From positions 763,001 through 827,000 of the forward strand of contig NZ_CP058649.1 of NCBI RefSeq assembly GCF_018141445.1: 64,000 nucleotides of DNA. Direction: 5' to 3'. Shown here in pieces: positions 52,495 through 62,133 of this stretch. The translations under genes were made by a program, and so were the position numbers. The stretch's first letter is position 1. Each line of letters opens with the position of its first letter. This DNA is from Vallitalea pronyensis (GTDB taxonomy: Bacteria > Bacillota > Clostridia > Lachnospirales > Vallitaleaceae). Below the pieces are notes generated by a model. The model was not told where the DNA came from, did no database searches, and was given only the letters and a program-made list of their open reading frames with translations.

Positions 52495-53071
52495 AAAAGC
52501 TTTTTTATATGCGCTATCAGAACTATTGAGTTCATTACCAAAGGTTGAACGAGAAAAAACATTATCTTACTATGCTGAAATTATTGACGATCAAATGGAA
52601 GAAGGCATGACGGAGGAAGAAGCTGTTGACGCTCTCGGTGATGTGGCGCATTTGGCTGATCTTGCAATCTTAAACACACCCATGTCCACTTTGGTTAAAT
52701 CCAAAATGAGATATAATAATAACCGGCTGCTGACAGTGCTGCTTATACTTGGTTTTCCTCTATGGTTTCCACTGTCTGTTGTTTTTGCGGTAATCGGGGT
52801 TGCTTTATATATTGTGGCATGGGCAGCAGTTGCATCTGTATGGGTGGCTTCCGCTTCAAGCGTCGGTGCAGCAGTGGTTTCGTTGTTTAATACGTTCTTT
52901 ACCAATGGGGTTGGTAATGGCGTTGTATTCTTTGGTTTATTTATGACTGGCGTTGGACTTTCCGTACTACTGTTTTTCGGTGCTTTTCTACTATCTAAAT
53001 TACTGATAAAATTCACCCATTACAGTTGGGAGACAGCTAAAATAAGTCTTGCAAAAAAAAGGAGTGCATAA
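52487..53071 (+). CDS. DUF1700 (HAAS-type) membrane protein
   Basis: 194 residues. N-terminal helical HAAS/DUF1700 domain (about 1-68: ALSELLSSLPKVEREKTLSYYAEIIDDQMEEGMTEEEAV), then about three hydrophobic segments (85-115, 118-140, 145-172). DUF1700 proteins are found almost only next to PadR regulators and DUF4097 proteins, possibly sensing membrane state. It overlaps the PadR gene and is followed 3 nt later by the DUF4097 gene. Confidence 0.9.
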   Translation: MNKKAFLYALSELLSSLPKVEREKTLSYYAEIIDDQMEEGMTEEEAVDALGDVAHLADLAILNTPMSTLVKSKMRYNNNRLLTVLLILGFPLWFPLSVVFAVIGVALYIVAWAAVASVWVASASSVGAAVVSLFNTFFTNGVGNGVVFFGLFMTGVGLSVLLFFGAFLLSKLLIKFTHYSWETAKISLAKKRSA

Positions 53072-53074
53072 AAC

Positions 53075-54067
53075 ATGAAGAAATATATGAAATTAATAAT
53101 CAGCGTTGCCATAGGCATTGTTATTGTTGGTATAATCGCTATCTGGGCAGGTAGTTCAATGATTGCAAGACAAGCAAATCTATCCAGGGCAACAACTCAT
53201 GAAGACGCCTATCCCATCAGCGAGATAAAAAGTATCACAGCAGATTGTGATTCCTTGAATATAAAGGCTTATGATGTTGATGGCGACGAATTAACCTTAT
53301 CCTGGGTTGAAACAAAAGATATTCATTTCAAAACAGTCAACAATAATGGGGATTTAAGCATAACCTATCATAATGAATTAAGATGGGTTGATCACTTAAT
53401 ACCCAGAATAGTTGATGAAAGCCTATATACTTTAGTCATTGGTGTACCTGCTGACTATTCAGGTTCTCTGTCATTAATGTCTATCTCTGGTGAAGTCATT
53501 GTAGAAAATATTAGTGCAGGAGCAGATATCCATCTCTCAGCTGGATCCGGCAGCCTAGAGCTAAACAATATTGATTCGGGCTCTGATATAACCCTTTCCA
53601 TTTCTTCTGGCCGCCTAAAAGCAAGCAACATGAGTAGTGAAGGCAGCATTGCCATTAGAGCAGGATCAGGAAAAATTGAAGCCAATCAGATAGCCCTTAA
53701 TGGGGATTTTTCTGCAAAAGGTAGTAGCGGCTGGATTGAAATTAGTGCATTAAGGGGCGCAAGTACTGCTGATCTATTAACAACTTCAGGGCGTATGACT
53801 TTTTCAGAAATAGCTGTTGATGCATTAACCGCTAAAACAGGATCGGGGAAAATGCGATTTGATAACATCGTTGCAAAGAAATCGATTAGCCTAAGAGCAG
53901 GTTCTGGTGATATTGACGGGAGTATTAAAGATAGTGCAGGCAAGTTCACCATTAGCACATCAACTTTTTCAGGTAAGAACAATCTTCCCGATAATATCAG
54001 CATTGGTGAAAAAACGTTAACCGTTGAAACAGGCTCTGGCGATATTGATATCATCTTTTTAGATTAA
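53075..54067 (+). CDS. DUF4097 family putative adhesin
   Basis: 330 residues: one N-terminal membrane helix (about 7-27), then an outer beta-helix built of short repeats with G-S-G and S-G turns (SAGSGSLELNNI, SSGRLKASNM, GSGKIEANQI, GSGDIDGSI, GSGDIDIIFLD). This is the DUF4097/DUF4098 bactofilin-like beta-solenoid pattern. With PadR and DUF1700 it forms a conserved Firmicutes three-gene unit whose function is not firmly known; an envelope-stress role is likely. Confidence 0.88.
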   Translation: MKKYMKLIISVAIGIVIVGIIAIWAGSSMIARQANLSRATTHEDAYPISEIKSITADCDSLNIKAYDVDGDELTLSWVETKDIHFKTVNNNGDLSITYHNELRWVDHLIPRIVDESLYTLVIGVPADYSGSLSLMSISGEVIVENISAGADIHLSAGSGSLELNNIDSGSDITLSISSGRLKASNMSSEGSIAIRAGSGKIEANQIALNGDFSAKGSSGWIEISALRGASTADLLTTSGRMTFSEIAVDALTAKTGSGKMRFDNIVAKKSISLRAGSGDIDGSIKDSAGKFTISTSTFSGKNNLPDNISIGEKTLTVETGSGDIDIIFLD

Positions 54068-54107
54068 CCAAGATAGTTGATATATCCCTTGTATCTAGCC
54101 ATTAATG

Positions 54108-54143
54108 CACACACTATAGGGGTGTCGGGAATGTATGTGTGTG
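54108..54143 (+). other. Stem-loop after the DUF4097 gene
   Basis: CACACAC (54108-54114) with GTGTGTG (54137-54143), 22-nt loop, no T-run. A weak terminator or RNA-stability element. Confidence 0.35.
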
Positions 54144-54216
54144 AGGATTACTAACAAAAGATGGTCGTATTAACTTTTAGATTCATTATCTTTGCCATAA
54201 GCCGTAGAAAAAAGCA

Positions 54217-54250
54217 TTGACAAGACCACATTTATTTACAGTTAAATAAA
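54217..54250 (+). promoter_or_regulatory. Candidate promoter and palindrome of the aminotransferase gene
   Basis: TTGACA at 54217-54222 with TTAAAT at 54242-54247 (19-nt spacer, so imperfect). An exact inverted repeat TTTATTTA (54231-54238), 4 nt, TAAATAAA (54243-54250) covers the -10, a plausible operator. Confidence 0.4.
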
Positions 54251-54318
54251 GATTTCATTTGAGTTTCATCATAATCTTTGATAGAATTTGATTGATGACT
54301 ACAAATTGAAGGAGGTTA

Positions 54319-55512
54319 ATGATGATATCAAATAAGATGAGAGATCTAGTCAATAGCAGCTCGTTAATCAGGGCTATGTTTGAAGAAGGAAAGCGACTAA
54401 AAAGCATCTATGGGCCAGATAAAGTGTTTGACTTTAGTTTAGGGAATCCCAATGTTGAACCACCAAAAGAAATTGTAACAGCCATTCATGAGATACTTGA
54501 TGAAGAATCACCATCCATGGTACATGGGTATATGAATAATTCAGGTTATGAGGATGTACGTGAAAAAATAGCTGCTTATACCAGTGAGCAATACAATACC
54601 CAAGTGGGCAAAGAACACATTGTCATGACATGTGGTGCAGCAGGCGGGTTGAATGTCCTTTTTAAAACACTTCTAAACCCGGATGATGAAGTGATTGTCT
54701 TTGCACCTTTTTTTAGTGAATATCGCAATTATGCCAACAACCATCATGCTAAATTAGTGATTGTCCCATCGGACAAAACATCATTCCAACCTGACCTTAA
54801 AGCCTTTGAACAGCATATCACAGATAAAACAAAAGCTGTGTTAATTAATTCGCCTAACAACCCAACAGGGGTTATATACAGCCATGAGACATTGGAACAA
54901 CTATCAAATATCATCAAAGCCAAAGAACAAGAATACGGTCATGGTATTTTTCTCATATCCGATGAACCTTATCGAGAAATTGTTTATGACAATATAGAAG
55001 TACCTTACTTGTTACACTATCATACCAACGCGGTTATTGTGTATTCCTATTCAAAATCCTTATCCTTACCAGGTGAAAGAATTGGATACTTAGTTGTTCA
55101 TCCGAAGATTGAAGATGTGGATGACGTGATGGCTGGATTAAATGTAGCCAATCGCATCCTTGGTTTTGTGAATGCACCCTCCCTCTTCCAACGTGTCATT
55201 GCCAAAACACTAGGGGTTAAGGTTGACTTAAGTGTGTATGAAAAGAATCGAAATGTATTGTATGAACACCTTACTCAATTAGGCTTTGGCGTATTAAAAC
55301 CAGAAGGGGCTTTCTATTTATTCATGAAAACACCTATTGCTGATGACAAACAATTCTGCAAAGATGCCAAAGCATTTAATTTACTGTTAGTGCCCGGTTC
55401 TGCATTTGGGTGTCCAGGTTATGTGCGTTTGGCTTACTGTATTGCTCATGATACGGTAATGAATTCACTGCCTGCTTTTGAAAAATTATGGCAGTCCTAT
55501 GATATGAAATAG
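54319..55512 (+). CDS. Pyridoxal-phosphate aminotransferase, class I/II
   Basis: 397 residues, fold-type I aminotransferase length. SLGNPNVEPP near 34, MTCGAAGGLNVLF near 108, NSPNNPTGVIY near 175, and the PLP-binding lysine in YSYSKSLSLPGERIGY near 245 are intact. It should move an amino group between an amino acid and a 2-oxo acid in the cytoplasm; aspartate or an aromatic amino acid is likely but not fixed by sequence. AAGGAGG precedes the tandem ATGs at 54319 and 54322. It stands alone. Confidence 0.92.
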   Translation: MMISNKMRDLVNSSSLIRAMFEEGKRLKSIYGPDKVFDFSLGNPNVEPPKEIVTAIHEILDEESPSMVHGYMNNSGYEDVREKIAAYTSEQYNTQVGKEHIVMTCGAAGGLNVLFKTLLNPDDEVIVFAPFFSEYRNYANNHHAKLVIVPSDKTSFQPDLKAFEQHITDKTKAVLINSPNNPTGVIYSHETLEQLSNIIKAKEQEYGHGIFLISDEPYREIVYDNIEVPYLLHYHTNAVIVYSYSKSLSLPGERIGYLVVHPKIEDVDDVMAGLNVANRILGFVNAPSLFQRVIAKTLGVKVDLSVYEKNRNVLYEHLTQLGFGVLKPEGAFYLFMKTPIADDKQFCKDAKAFNLLLVPGSAFGCPGYVRLAYCIAHDTVMNSLPAFEKLWQSYDMK

Positions 55513-55742
55513 AATAAACAAGATGCCAATTATCATGGTCAATGACATACATTTGCCAACCATGACAACATGTTTAATGACCCTATTGGTCAATGCGGAA
55601 TGTATAAATGGCTTGGTTCGTTTTTCAAATAATAAGCGCCATATGCAACATGATGACATATTCATTTAATTTAACCCTTGTGAGAATCCTTAATAAAAGG
55701 TAGAATAGGACATGAAAAATGACATAACAAAGGAAAATGGTC

Positions 55743-57443
55743 ATGACGAAAAACAAAATGCATGTTTTATTAAGTGGTATAATAGCACTAACCCTTCTGT
55801 GGAAAGGCTTATACTTCTATCATATGGCTTATACAGTAGGCGCTATTCTAATAGGTATTCTCTTAGGGTATTTTATTCGTTATAAAAGCATCTATATAGA
55901 AAAAAGCCTCAATCATCTGGTATTACTTGTTGGTGTGGGGCTTTATTTTGCTACCGTTTTTTATGCTGTGGATTTTGGTATGGCCTTTATGGGTGCACTA
56001 AAAGTCTTAGTTGTCTATCTTTTCTATCTGGTCATCACCCAAATCAAACATCAACATGCCAAGGCTCTATTTATGGATACCGTCATTGTTTGTTGTGTGA
56101 TCATGGCATTTTTGGGTATCTTGGCTTTCTATATACCCTTTTTAGGGGACTACTTTATTCAGAATGGCCGCCTAGGATCTGTGCTGCAATATCCAAACAC
56201 ATTTGGCTTATTGATAATTGTGGGCATTCTCTTTCTCGTGTCAAAAGACCGGTTGAATCAGGGTTCTATGGTGGGTCTAGTGCTGATGTGGACGGGTTTA
56301 TTTCTTACCTTTAGTCGGAGTATTTTTATGATAAGTATAGGTACCATGGTGGTTTATGTCCTGTATGATCGAAGAAGGGTGCGTAGCATACTATGGCCTT
56401 GTTTACTTGGAATGGGTTTGGGCTATGGGGTCATGTACAACAGTGGGCTAAGTCATATGATAGGACGTATTGAGGCCACATCACCAACTGTCAGTGAATG
56501 GACGACCCGGTTACTCTATTACCAAGACAGTCTAGCTATTATAGAAGATTATCCGTTAGGAACAGGACATTTAGGATTTTTCTATTTACAGCGGCTATAC
56601 CAGACTGGAGCTACTTATTTTGTGAAATATAGTCACAGTCAAATTATTCAGATTGGGTTAGATATTGGTATCATTGGCATGGCATTAGTCGGCATTTATT
56701 TTATAATGAACATGTTTGGTAAGCGGTTAGCTTTTCATGAGAAACTTGCCATTCTTGTTATCTTTGGACATGGGGCTATGGATTTTGATTGGGAATTTCC
56801 AGCTGTATTAATGGTGCTTATGATGATTGTCTACGTGGATCAGGACAAAATCCGCAAGCTGCCGGTATCCAGAGGATTAGGATATATCCTCCCTATAGGT
56901 GCTGTCATGGTCTATATGTATATGGGTATAAGCACCTATTGTGCGTATATGGGCTTAGAAGAAGCTGCCATTTATCTATATCCCTATGATACGGAGGCAA
57001 AAGCAGCCCTAGCTCGTGCATATGAAGTCAAGGATGAAGATCGAGCTTATGATTTAGCCCAAGAGATTCTGAGACAAAATCCCTATCATCTAGCAGGCCA
57101 TCGCATCATGCGAGATTTACACAACCGTAACGGTGAATTAGAAGAAGCTCTTACATCAGCAAGAAAGATGGTTGAGTTGAATCCATTGGGTGTATTTCAC
57201 TTGGAAATATACAGTGATCTGTTATTACTGCAGCTAAAGGAACAGCTCACATTAAAACATCCAGAAAAAGCTTATGATACCATTAGAGAATTATTAGAAA
57301 TCCCCTATTATTTGGAGAGACTTGCAAAAGAGAGGCTTACCTCTTATAATGTAAAGCATAAACCAAACTTGTCCATGTCCGAAAAATTGCTCAAGAACCA
57401 ACAAGAAACAGAACAGATACTGGATATTCTTTTGGTGGAGTGA
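55743..57443 (+). CDS. O-antigen ligase/polymerase family protein with C-terminal TPR
   Basis: 566 residues: about ten membrane helices (about 1-410) with the Wzy/WaaL signature region LGSVLQYPNTFGLLIIVGI and a large outer loop RIEATSPTVSEWTTRLLYYQDSLAIIEDYPLGTGHLGF, the usual catalytic loop of the family. A cytoplasmic or outer tail (about 430-560) has TPR-like helices. Such proteins join lipid-linked glycans to an acceptor or polymerise them, or glycosylate proteins. AAAGGAA at 55729-55735 supports ATG 55743 over 55737. It may act on the glycans made by the genes at the left side of the window. Confidence 0.8.
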   Translation: MTKNKMHVLLSGIIALTLLWKGLYFYHMAYTVGAILIGILLGYFIRYKSIYIEKSLNHLVLLVGVGLYFATVFYAVDFGMAFMGALKVLVVYLFYLVITQIKHQHAKALFMDTVIVCCVIMAFLGILAFYIPFLGDYFIQNGRLGSVLQYPNTFGLLIIVGILFLVSKDRLNQGSMVGLVLMWTGLFLTFSRSIFMISIGTMVVYVLYDRRRVRSILWPCLLGMGLGYGVMYNSGLSHMIGRIEATSPTVSEWTTRLLYYQDSLAIIEDYPLGTGHLGFFYLQRLYQTGATYFVKYSHSQIIQIGLDIGIIGMALVGIYFIMNMFGKRLAFHEKLAILVIFGHGAMDFDWEFPAVLMVLMMIVYVDQDKIRKLPVSRGLGYILPIGAVMVYMYMGISTYCAYMGLEEAAIYLYPYDTEAKAALARAYEVKDEDRAYDLAQEILRQNPYHLAGHRIMRDLHNRNGELEEALTSARKMVELNPLGVFHLEIYSDLLLLQLKEQLTLKHPEKAYDTIRELLEIPYYLERLAKERLTSYNVKHKPNLSMSEKLLKNQQETEQILDILLVE

Positions 57444-57468
57444 CAGATACAATGATAACGTCTGTCAC
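57440..57468 (+). other. Stem-loop after the ligase-like gene
   Basis: GTGACAGA (57440-57447) with TCTGTCAC (57461-57468), overlapping the stop codon. No T-run. A second imperfect hairpin (ATACCTT/AAGGTAT) follows at about 57485-57507. Confidence 0.5.
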
Positions 57469-57617
57469 AATTAGGCCATGACAGATACCTTCTGCCTAAA
57501 AGGTATGATGTCCATGGAGATAGGCAACAATGTAATTAAAGATAAAAGGATATACATAACAAGTAGGAAGATAAGAAGGTTAATAACCGATCTCAAATAA
57601 TCTAGAGGTGAGTAAAA

Positions 57618-59066
57618 ATGAAGAAAAAGAAAATGGATATTGTGACCAAGATGACCATTATTGGGGTTGGTGGTCTTGTATGTGTCACAGTCATTATTTT
57701 ATTGATGACATTTATGAACAAACCAGCTAAAAATAGAAGACCTGTTGATGGTGCTGAACATAATGCCCAAGATACGCAAACCAATGATAATGGGGATATC
57801 CAGTATGCCCGTGCATTAGCTGTCATAAAAAACGTGGATTCAAGCAATAATATGTTAACGATACTCAACATTGAAACCAACGATGTGGTGTCATTGGCTA
57901 TTGATAGTGCCGTGGATATGAAAGACGAATATGATTCTCTTCTAACCTTGGTTCAATTTAATATAGGGGATATGGTAGAAACCAAGTACGATACAGCATC
58001 CAATCGACCCGAATATGTGCATATTACAGCCAAGACATGGGAACGTAAAAGTATATCCGGTCTCCATGTGGATGCAGAAAAACATACCATCACCATCGGT
58101 AACGACCAATATGGCTATGCGGACGAAGCCGTTAGTGTTTTTAATGGTGACTTTATGAACATCGGGGATATCAAGCCAGAAGATAAAGTGACCTTAAGAG
58201 GGTATCAAGATAAAGTATGGACCCTTATTATGGAAAGTGGTCACGGTTTTATTACCTTGAAAAATCACAGTTATTTTGTAGGTGGTGTGTTAGAAATTGG
58301 TATAAGCAAGATGGTGGATATTGAAGATGTGACATCAGTAGTTGTACCGGTAGGTGTCCATAATATTGTTGTCACAAAAGATGAGCTTAACTATGAAACA
58401 GAAGTCATGGTCGCTAATGGTCAGAAGGTGCTTATTGATGTAAGTGATGCCTCCCCTAGAATGGGAATCGTTGAAGTCAATGTCTTTCAAGAGGGTATTG
58501 AGTTCACCCTTAACGATAAGGTTTATAACGATTTTTCCGAGCCTATTTCTCTGGAGTATGGTACGTATAACATAAAAGTAGTTAAAGACCAATATGTGGA
58601 TTGGGAGAAAGAACTAGTCGTGAACCAGCCATTTACCAAGTTTGATATTAACCTTGAAAAAAAACCAATTTTTCTGCATGTTGATAGCCCTGAAGGCGTA
58701 GATATATATATTAATGGGAATTTTAGTGGTAAAATCCCTATATCAATACCAATCGACCCAGGTAACTATACGGTAACCTTAAGGAAAGATGGCTATTACT
58801 CTAAGATGCATCCTGCAAGAGTTGAAGATGATGGGAAGGATGCTTATTGGACATTTGAACCATTAAAGAAAATGGAAAGTATAGATCATACAGACCCAGG
58901 AAATGAAAATAATGGTGGGAACGATGACCAAGATTCATCCAATGATTCTCAAGAGCATTCACCCAACCATTCAGATACAGGCAATGAAGGTGATGTACCA
59001 CGTGATAGCTTAGAAGATACAAGCAATTCGGATACACCTTCATCGGATAACTATAATACAGACTAG
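57618..59066 (+). CDS. PEGA-domain membrane-anchored protein
   Basis: 482 residues. One membrane helix at about 13-33, an outer region of beta-rich character (DIKPEDKVTLRGY), then PEGA-type repeats: VVVPVGVHNIVVTKDELNYETEV (about 238-262), ISLEYGTYNIKVVKDQYVDWEKEL (about 312-335) and PIFLHVDSPEGVDIYINGNFSGKIPI (about 350-375). The tail is Asp/Asn/Ser-rich and probably disordered. PEGA domains are found in surface proteins that may bind glycan. AGAGGTGAG precedes the ATG. Placement after the ligase-like gene may be incidental. Confidence 0.8.
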   Translation: MKKKKMDIVTKMTIIGVGGLVCVTVIILLMTFMNKPAKNRRPVDGAEHNAQDTQTNDNGDIQYARALAVIKNVDSSNNMLTILNIETNDVVSLAIDSAVDMKDEYDSLLTLVQFNIGDMVETKYDTASNRPEYVHITAKTWERKSISGLHVDAEKHTITIGNDQYGYADEAVSVFNGDFMNIGDIKPEDKVTLRGYQDKVWTLIMESGHGFITLKNHSYFVGGVLEIGISKMVDIEDVTSVVVPVGVHNIVVTKDELNYETEVMVANGQKVLIDVSDASPRMGIVEVNVFQEGIEFTLNDKVYNDFSEPISLEYGTYNIKVVKDQYVDWEKELVVNQPFTKFDINLEKKPIFLHVDSPEGVDIYINGNFSGKIPISIPIDPGNYTVTLRKDGYYSKMHPARVEDDGKDAYWTFEPLKKMESIDHTDPGNENNGGNDDQDSSNDSQEHSPNHSDTGNEGDVPRDSLEDTSNSDTPSSDNYNTD

Positions 59067-59168
59067 TTCATAAGCGAAAAGTATCCATAGAGGGTTTGTC
59101 TTATCCAAACATTGTCAACTAGAAGAAGCTTTATCTTAGTACTTGACCACGTTTGGGATGAGATAGCC

Positions 59169-59191
59169 CTTGTCTGTTGTCATCAGACAAG
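59169..59191 (+). other. Hairpin in the leader of the phosphoglucomutase gene
   Basis: CTTGTCTG (59169-59176) with CAGACAAG (59184-59191), 7-nt loop, no T-run. Function unknown; could be a weak terminator of the preceding gene. Confidence 0.45.
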
Positions 59192-59250
59192 TAAAACTGT
59201 GATAAAAAGTGAATCATCACTTTGTAAATAATATTTTAGGAGGTAAACAA

Positions 59251-60951
59251 GTGACACATTTAGACAAATATACCAGTTGGTTAGAAAGTGACTATTTTGA
59301 CGAAGCAACGAAGCAAGAGTTAATGACAATTAAAGAGGACGAAACAGACATTGAGGAACGCTTTTATAAAGACTTGGAATTTGGAACAGGTGGACTAAGA
59401 GGTGTCATTGGTGCTGGAACCAATCGGATGAATATCTATACCGTTAGGAAAGCCACTCAGGGTCTAGCTAATTACATACGACAGGAAGGGGATGCAGCAG
59501 CAGATAAAGGTGTGGTCATTGCCTATGATTCACGTCGCATGTCACCTGAGTTTTCAGACGAAGCAGCCCTTGTGCTAGCGGCAAATGGCATCAAAGCCTA
59601 TGTTTTTGAAAGTCTTAGACCCACGCCAGAATTATCCTTTGCAGTAAGAGAACTAAATGCTGTAGCAGGTATTGTGGTAACAGCCAGCCACAACCCGCCT
59701 GAATATAACGGCTACAAGGTCTATTGGGAAGATGGCGCACAGATTACATCCCCAAGAGATGTGGCCATTATTGCAGAAGTTGGCAAGGTGAAAGACTATG
59801 CCCATGTAAAAACCATGGATAAACAGGCAGCAATAGAAAAAGGACTCTATGAAGTCATCGGTCAAGACATGGATGACGACTATATGGAAGCCCTAAAAAA
59901 ACAATTGATTAATCCAGAAGTGATCCAAGCAGAAGCCGATGATTTTACCATCATTTATACACCCCTTCACGGCACAGGGAATATTCCTGTGAGAAGGATT
60001 CTAAAAGAAATTGGCTTCAATAAAGTTTTAGTGGTACCTGAGCAAGAATTACCAGACAGTGATTTTTCAACAGTTGGTTACCCTAACCCAGAAGACATCA
60101 AAGCTTTTGAGCTGGGCATTCAACTGGGTCAAGAAAAAGATGGTGATATTATTCTTGCTACAGACCCCGATGCAGACCGTCTTGGTGTACTTGTCAAACA
60201 TGATGGGGCATATGAAGCCCTTACAGGCAATATGATTGGTGTTTTACTCCTAGACTATATCTTAGGACAGAAAAAAGAAAAAGGCATTCTACCTGCTAAT
60301 GGAGCCGTTATAGAGACCATTGTCACAACCAATATGGCCAAAGCCATAACCGCCCATTATGATATGGCGCTCATTGAAGTGTTAACAGGGTTCAAGTACA
60401 TTGGTGAAAAGATTAAGGAATTTGAAGAAGATAAGAGCTTTGACTACCTATTTGGATTCGAAGAAAGTTACGGCTGCCTGATTGGTACCCATGCTAGAGA
60501 TAAAGACGCAGTGGTTGCCACCATGCTAGTTTGTGAGATGGGTGCTTACTATAAGCAAAAAGGCATGACTTTATATGATGCCCTTATGAAAGCTTATGAA
60601 AAATACGGCTATTATAAAGAAACCTTAGAAGCCATTACCCTAAAAGGTATTGAAGGCGTTAATAAAATAAAGCATATTTTATCCACATTAAGAGCCAATC
60701 CGCCAAAACATATTGGTGACGTAGACATTGTGAAAGCTACCGATTACATGGAGGATACGGATTTACCAAAGTCTAACGTGTTGTATTATGAATTGGCAGA
60801 CGAATCATGGTTCTGCGTTAGACCATCAGGCACAGAGCCAAAGGTCAAATTTTATTTCGGTGTGAAAGACCCTACGTCAGAAGAAGCCAGCGCACATTTA
60901 GAAACATTTGTTGCAGGTGTTATGGCTCTAATTAAGGAAATTATGGCATAA
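59251..60951 (+). CDS. pgcA: Phosphoglucomutase/phosphomannomutase (PgcA-like)
   Basis: 566 residues, alpha-D-phosphohexomutase superfamily. The phospho-serine loop is TASHNPPEYNGYK near 143, the metal loop DPDADRLG near 306, the sugar loop GFEESYG near 403 and the phosphate loop RPSGTEPKVKF near 525, all intact. It interconverts glucose 1- and 6-phosphate, feeding UDP-glucose for surface glycans. The frame opens at 59209, but AGGAGG at 59238-59243 sits 7 nt before the GTG at 59251, which I take as the start. Confidence 0.93.
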   Translation: MTHLDKYTSWLESDYFDEATKQELMTIKEDETDIEERFYKDLEFGTGGLRGVIGAGTNRMNIYTVRKATQGLANYIRQEGDAAADKGVVIAYDSRRMSPEFSDEAALVLAANGIKAYVFESLRPTPELSFAVRELNAVAGIVVTASHNPPEYNGYKVYWEDGAQITSPRDVAIIAEVGKVKDYAHVKTMDKQAAIEKGLYEVIGQDMDDDYMEALKKQLINPEVIQAEADDFTIIYTPLHGTGNIPVRRILKEIGFNKVLVVPEQELPDSDFSTVGYPNPEDIKAFELGIQLGQEKDGDIILATDPDADRLGVLVKHDGAYEALTGNMIGVLLLDYILGQKKEKGILPANGAVIETIVTTNMAKAITAHYDMALIEVLTGFKYIGEKIKEFEEDKSFDYLFGFEESYGCLIGTHARDKDAVVATMLVCEMGAYYKQKGMTLYDALMKAYEKYGYYKETLEAITLKGIEGVNKIKHILSTLRANPPKHIGDVDIVKATDYMEDTDLPKSNVLYYELADESWFCVRPSGTEPKVKFYFGVKDPTSEEASAHLETFVAGVMALIKEIMA

Positions 60952-61002
60952 TTTATCCATTTAAACAATAGAATGTAAAAATAGTTATTTTATGGTGAAG
61001 GC

Positions 61003-61413
61003 ATGAAAAAATTATTCATATGGATACTGACGATTGTTATGCTGTTGATGTTGACGTCATGTAATAAAATGAAAAAGCAAGAAGACGATAAAATTAAAGA
61101 TTTGGATTTCACGGTTATTGACGAAGTAGATATACCCGATATCATAGCTGAAAAAATTGAAGAATCCAAAAAAGAAGCATTTAAATTTAGTTTTAGTGAT
61201 GGTCAGTACTTGTACATAGTCGTAGGATATGGTGAACAACCAACAGGAGGCTATAGTATACAAGTAAAAGAAGTCTATGAAACTGAGGATTATGTGGTTA
61301 TCATGACAGATTTACTAGGACCATCCAAAGATGATAATGTCACCATGAGTCTAACCTATCCATACATCGTCATCAAGACTCAAGATTTATCATTACCTGT
61401 ATATTATAAGTAA
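61003..61413 (+). CDS. Small lipoprotein with PrcB-type domain
   Basis: 136 residues; lipobox MLTSC (C20). The rest matches the C-terminal domain of PrcB: YLYIVVGYGEQPTGGYSIQVKEV, then VIMTDLLGPSKDDNV and YPYIVIKTQDLSLPVYY. The PTGGYS loop is the family hallmark. PrcB assists the PrtP-type protease of Treponema; in Firmicutes the domain is common in stand-alone lipoproteins of unknown role. Ribosome binding site GGTGAAGG is modest. Terminator follows. Confidence 0.85.
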   Translation: MKKLFIWILTIVMLLMLTSCNKMKKQEDDKIKDLDFTVIDEVDIPDIIAEKIEESKKEAFKFSFSDGQYLYIVVGYGEQPTGGYSIQVKEVYETEDYVVIMTDLLGPSKDDNVTMSLTYPYIVIKTQDLSLPVYYK

Positions 61414-61425
61414 ATAGGGTTGAAG

Positions 61426-61451
61426 AGGAAAAGCAGCTGCTTTTCCTTTTT
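61426..61451 (+). terminator. Terminator of the PrcB-domain lipoprotein gene
   Basis: Perfect palindrome GGAAAAGCAGCTGCTTTTCC (61427-61446) followed by T5. Confidence 0.92.
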
Positions 61452-61622
61452 CTATGCATTTTAAACAAATTCGAAGTAAAAAGGTATAGAATTGTAAAAA
61501 ATGGATATAATATTAGTTAGAGATTTCAAAAAGGGATGTAAAAGATAACCACCACAGGTGCCTTTTTTGGCCCCCTTTTTATGGTAAAAAGCACTAAAAT
61601 CTTAAAAAGTGATGGAAGTCTA

Positions 61623-61651
61623 TTGACAATTCGAATGAAATTTGATATAAT
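61623..61651 (+). promoter_or_regulatory. Promoter P1 of veg
   Basis: TTGACA (61623-61628), 17 nt, TATAAT (61646-61651): perfect consensus sigma-A promoter, fitting the very strong expression known for veg in Bacillus. Confidence 0.9.
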
Positions 61652-61662
61652 TTTAAAATTTA

Positions 61663-61692
61663 TTGACCTGCTATATGTATATGTGATATACT
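61663..61692 (+). promoter_or_regulatory. Promoter P2 of veg
   Basis: TTGACC (61663-61668), 18 nt, TATACT (61687-61692), 12 nt after P1. A second start close to the gene. Confidence 0.65.
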
Positions 61693-61723
61693 AGTAGTAG
61701 TTGTTAAAGATGAGGTGGTTAAA

Positions 61724-61972
61724 ATGATTGCAAAAGAAGATATTACCGAGGTAAGAAAACGTGTTGATGGTTATGTCGGTAGTAAAGTTTTGGTAAAGGC
61801 AAATAAGGGACGAAAAAGAATCGTCATTAAGCAAGGTGTATTACAAAGCACATATCCTAGTATCTTTGTTGTAAAAGTACAAAACGAACTACAGAATACC
61901 TATCGTACAGTATCCTATAGCTATACTGATTTATTAACAAATAACGTTGAATTATCGTTGTGTCAAGAATAA
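61724..61972 (+). CDS. veg: Veg family protein
   Basis: 82 residues matching Veg throughout (IAKEDITEVRKRVDGYVGSKVLVKANKGRKR, then VLQSTYPSIFVVKV and SYSYTDLLT). Veg is a small conserved Firmicute protein; in Bacillus it is linked to biofilm matrix gene control. The frame opens at a GTG (61715), but TGAGGTGG at 61711-61718 and the family N-terminus point to the ATG at 61724. Two tandem promoters drive it. In Clostridia it is typically followed by a DUF3794 gene and ispE, as here. Confidence 0.95.
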   Translation: MIAKEDITEVRKRVDGYVGSKVLVKANKGRKRIVIKQGVLQSTYPSIFVVKVQNELQNTYRTVSYSYTDLLTNNVELSLCQE

Positions 61973-62133
61973 ATAAGAACAGCTCTCATTCTATCATGTA
62001 CGTACTAATAGATGCAATAACCGATTGGAAAATGGAAAATTTCACATAACGGAATTCTCGATATAAAAAATAGTCATAAAATCCTTCCTAACCTTAATAT
62101 AATAATATAGACAAAGGTTTAGGAGGGATTTTT

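Noticed and set aside
53686..54054. Minus-strand frame of 122 codons opposite the DUF4097 gene
   Set aside because: It is an antisense shadow of a repeat-rich beta-solenoid gene with no ribosome binding site.
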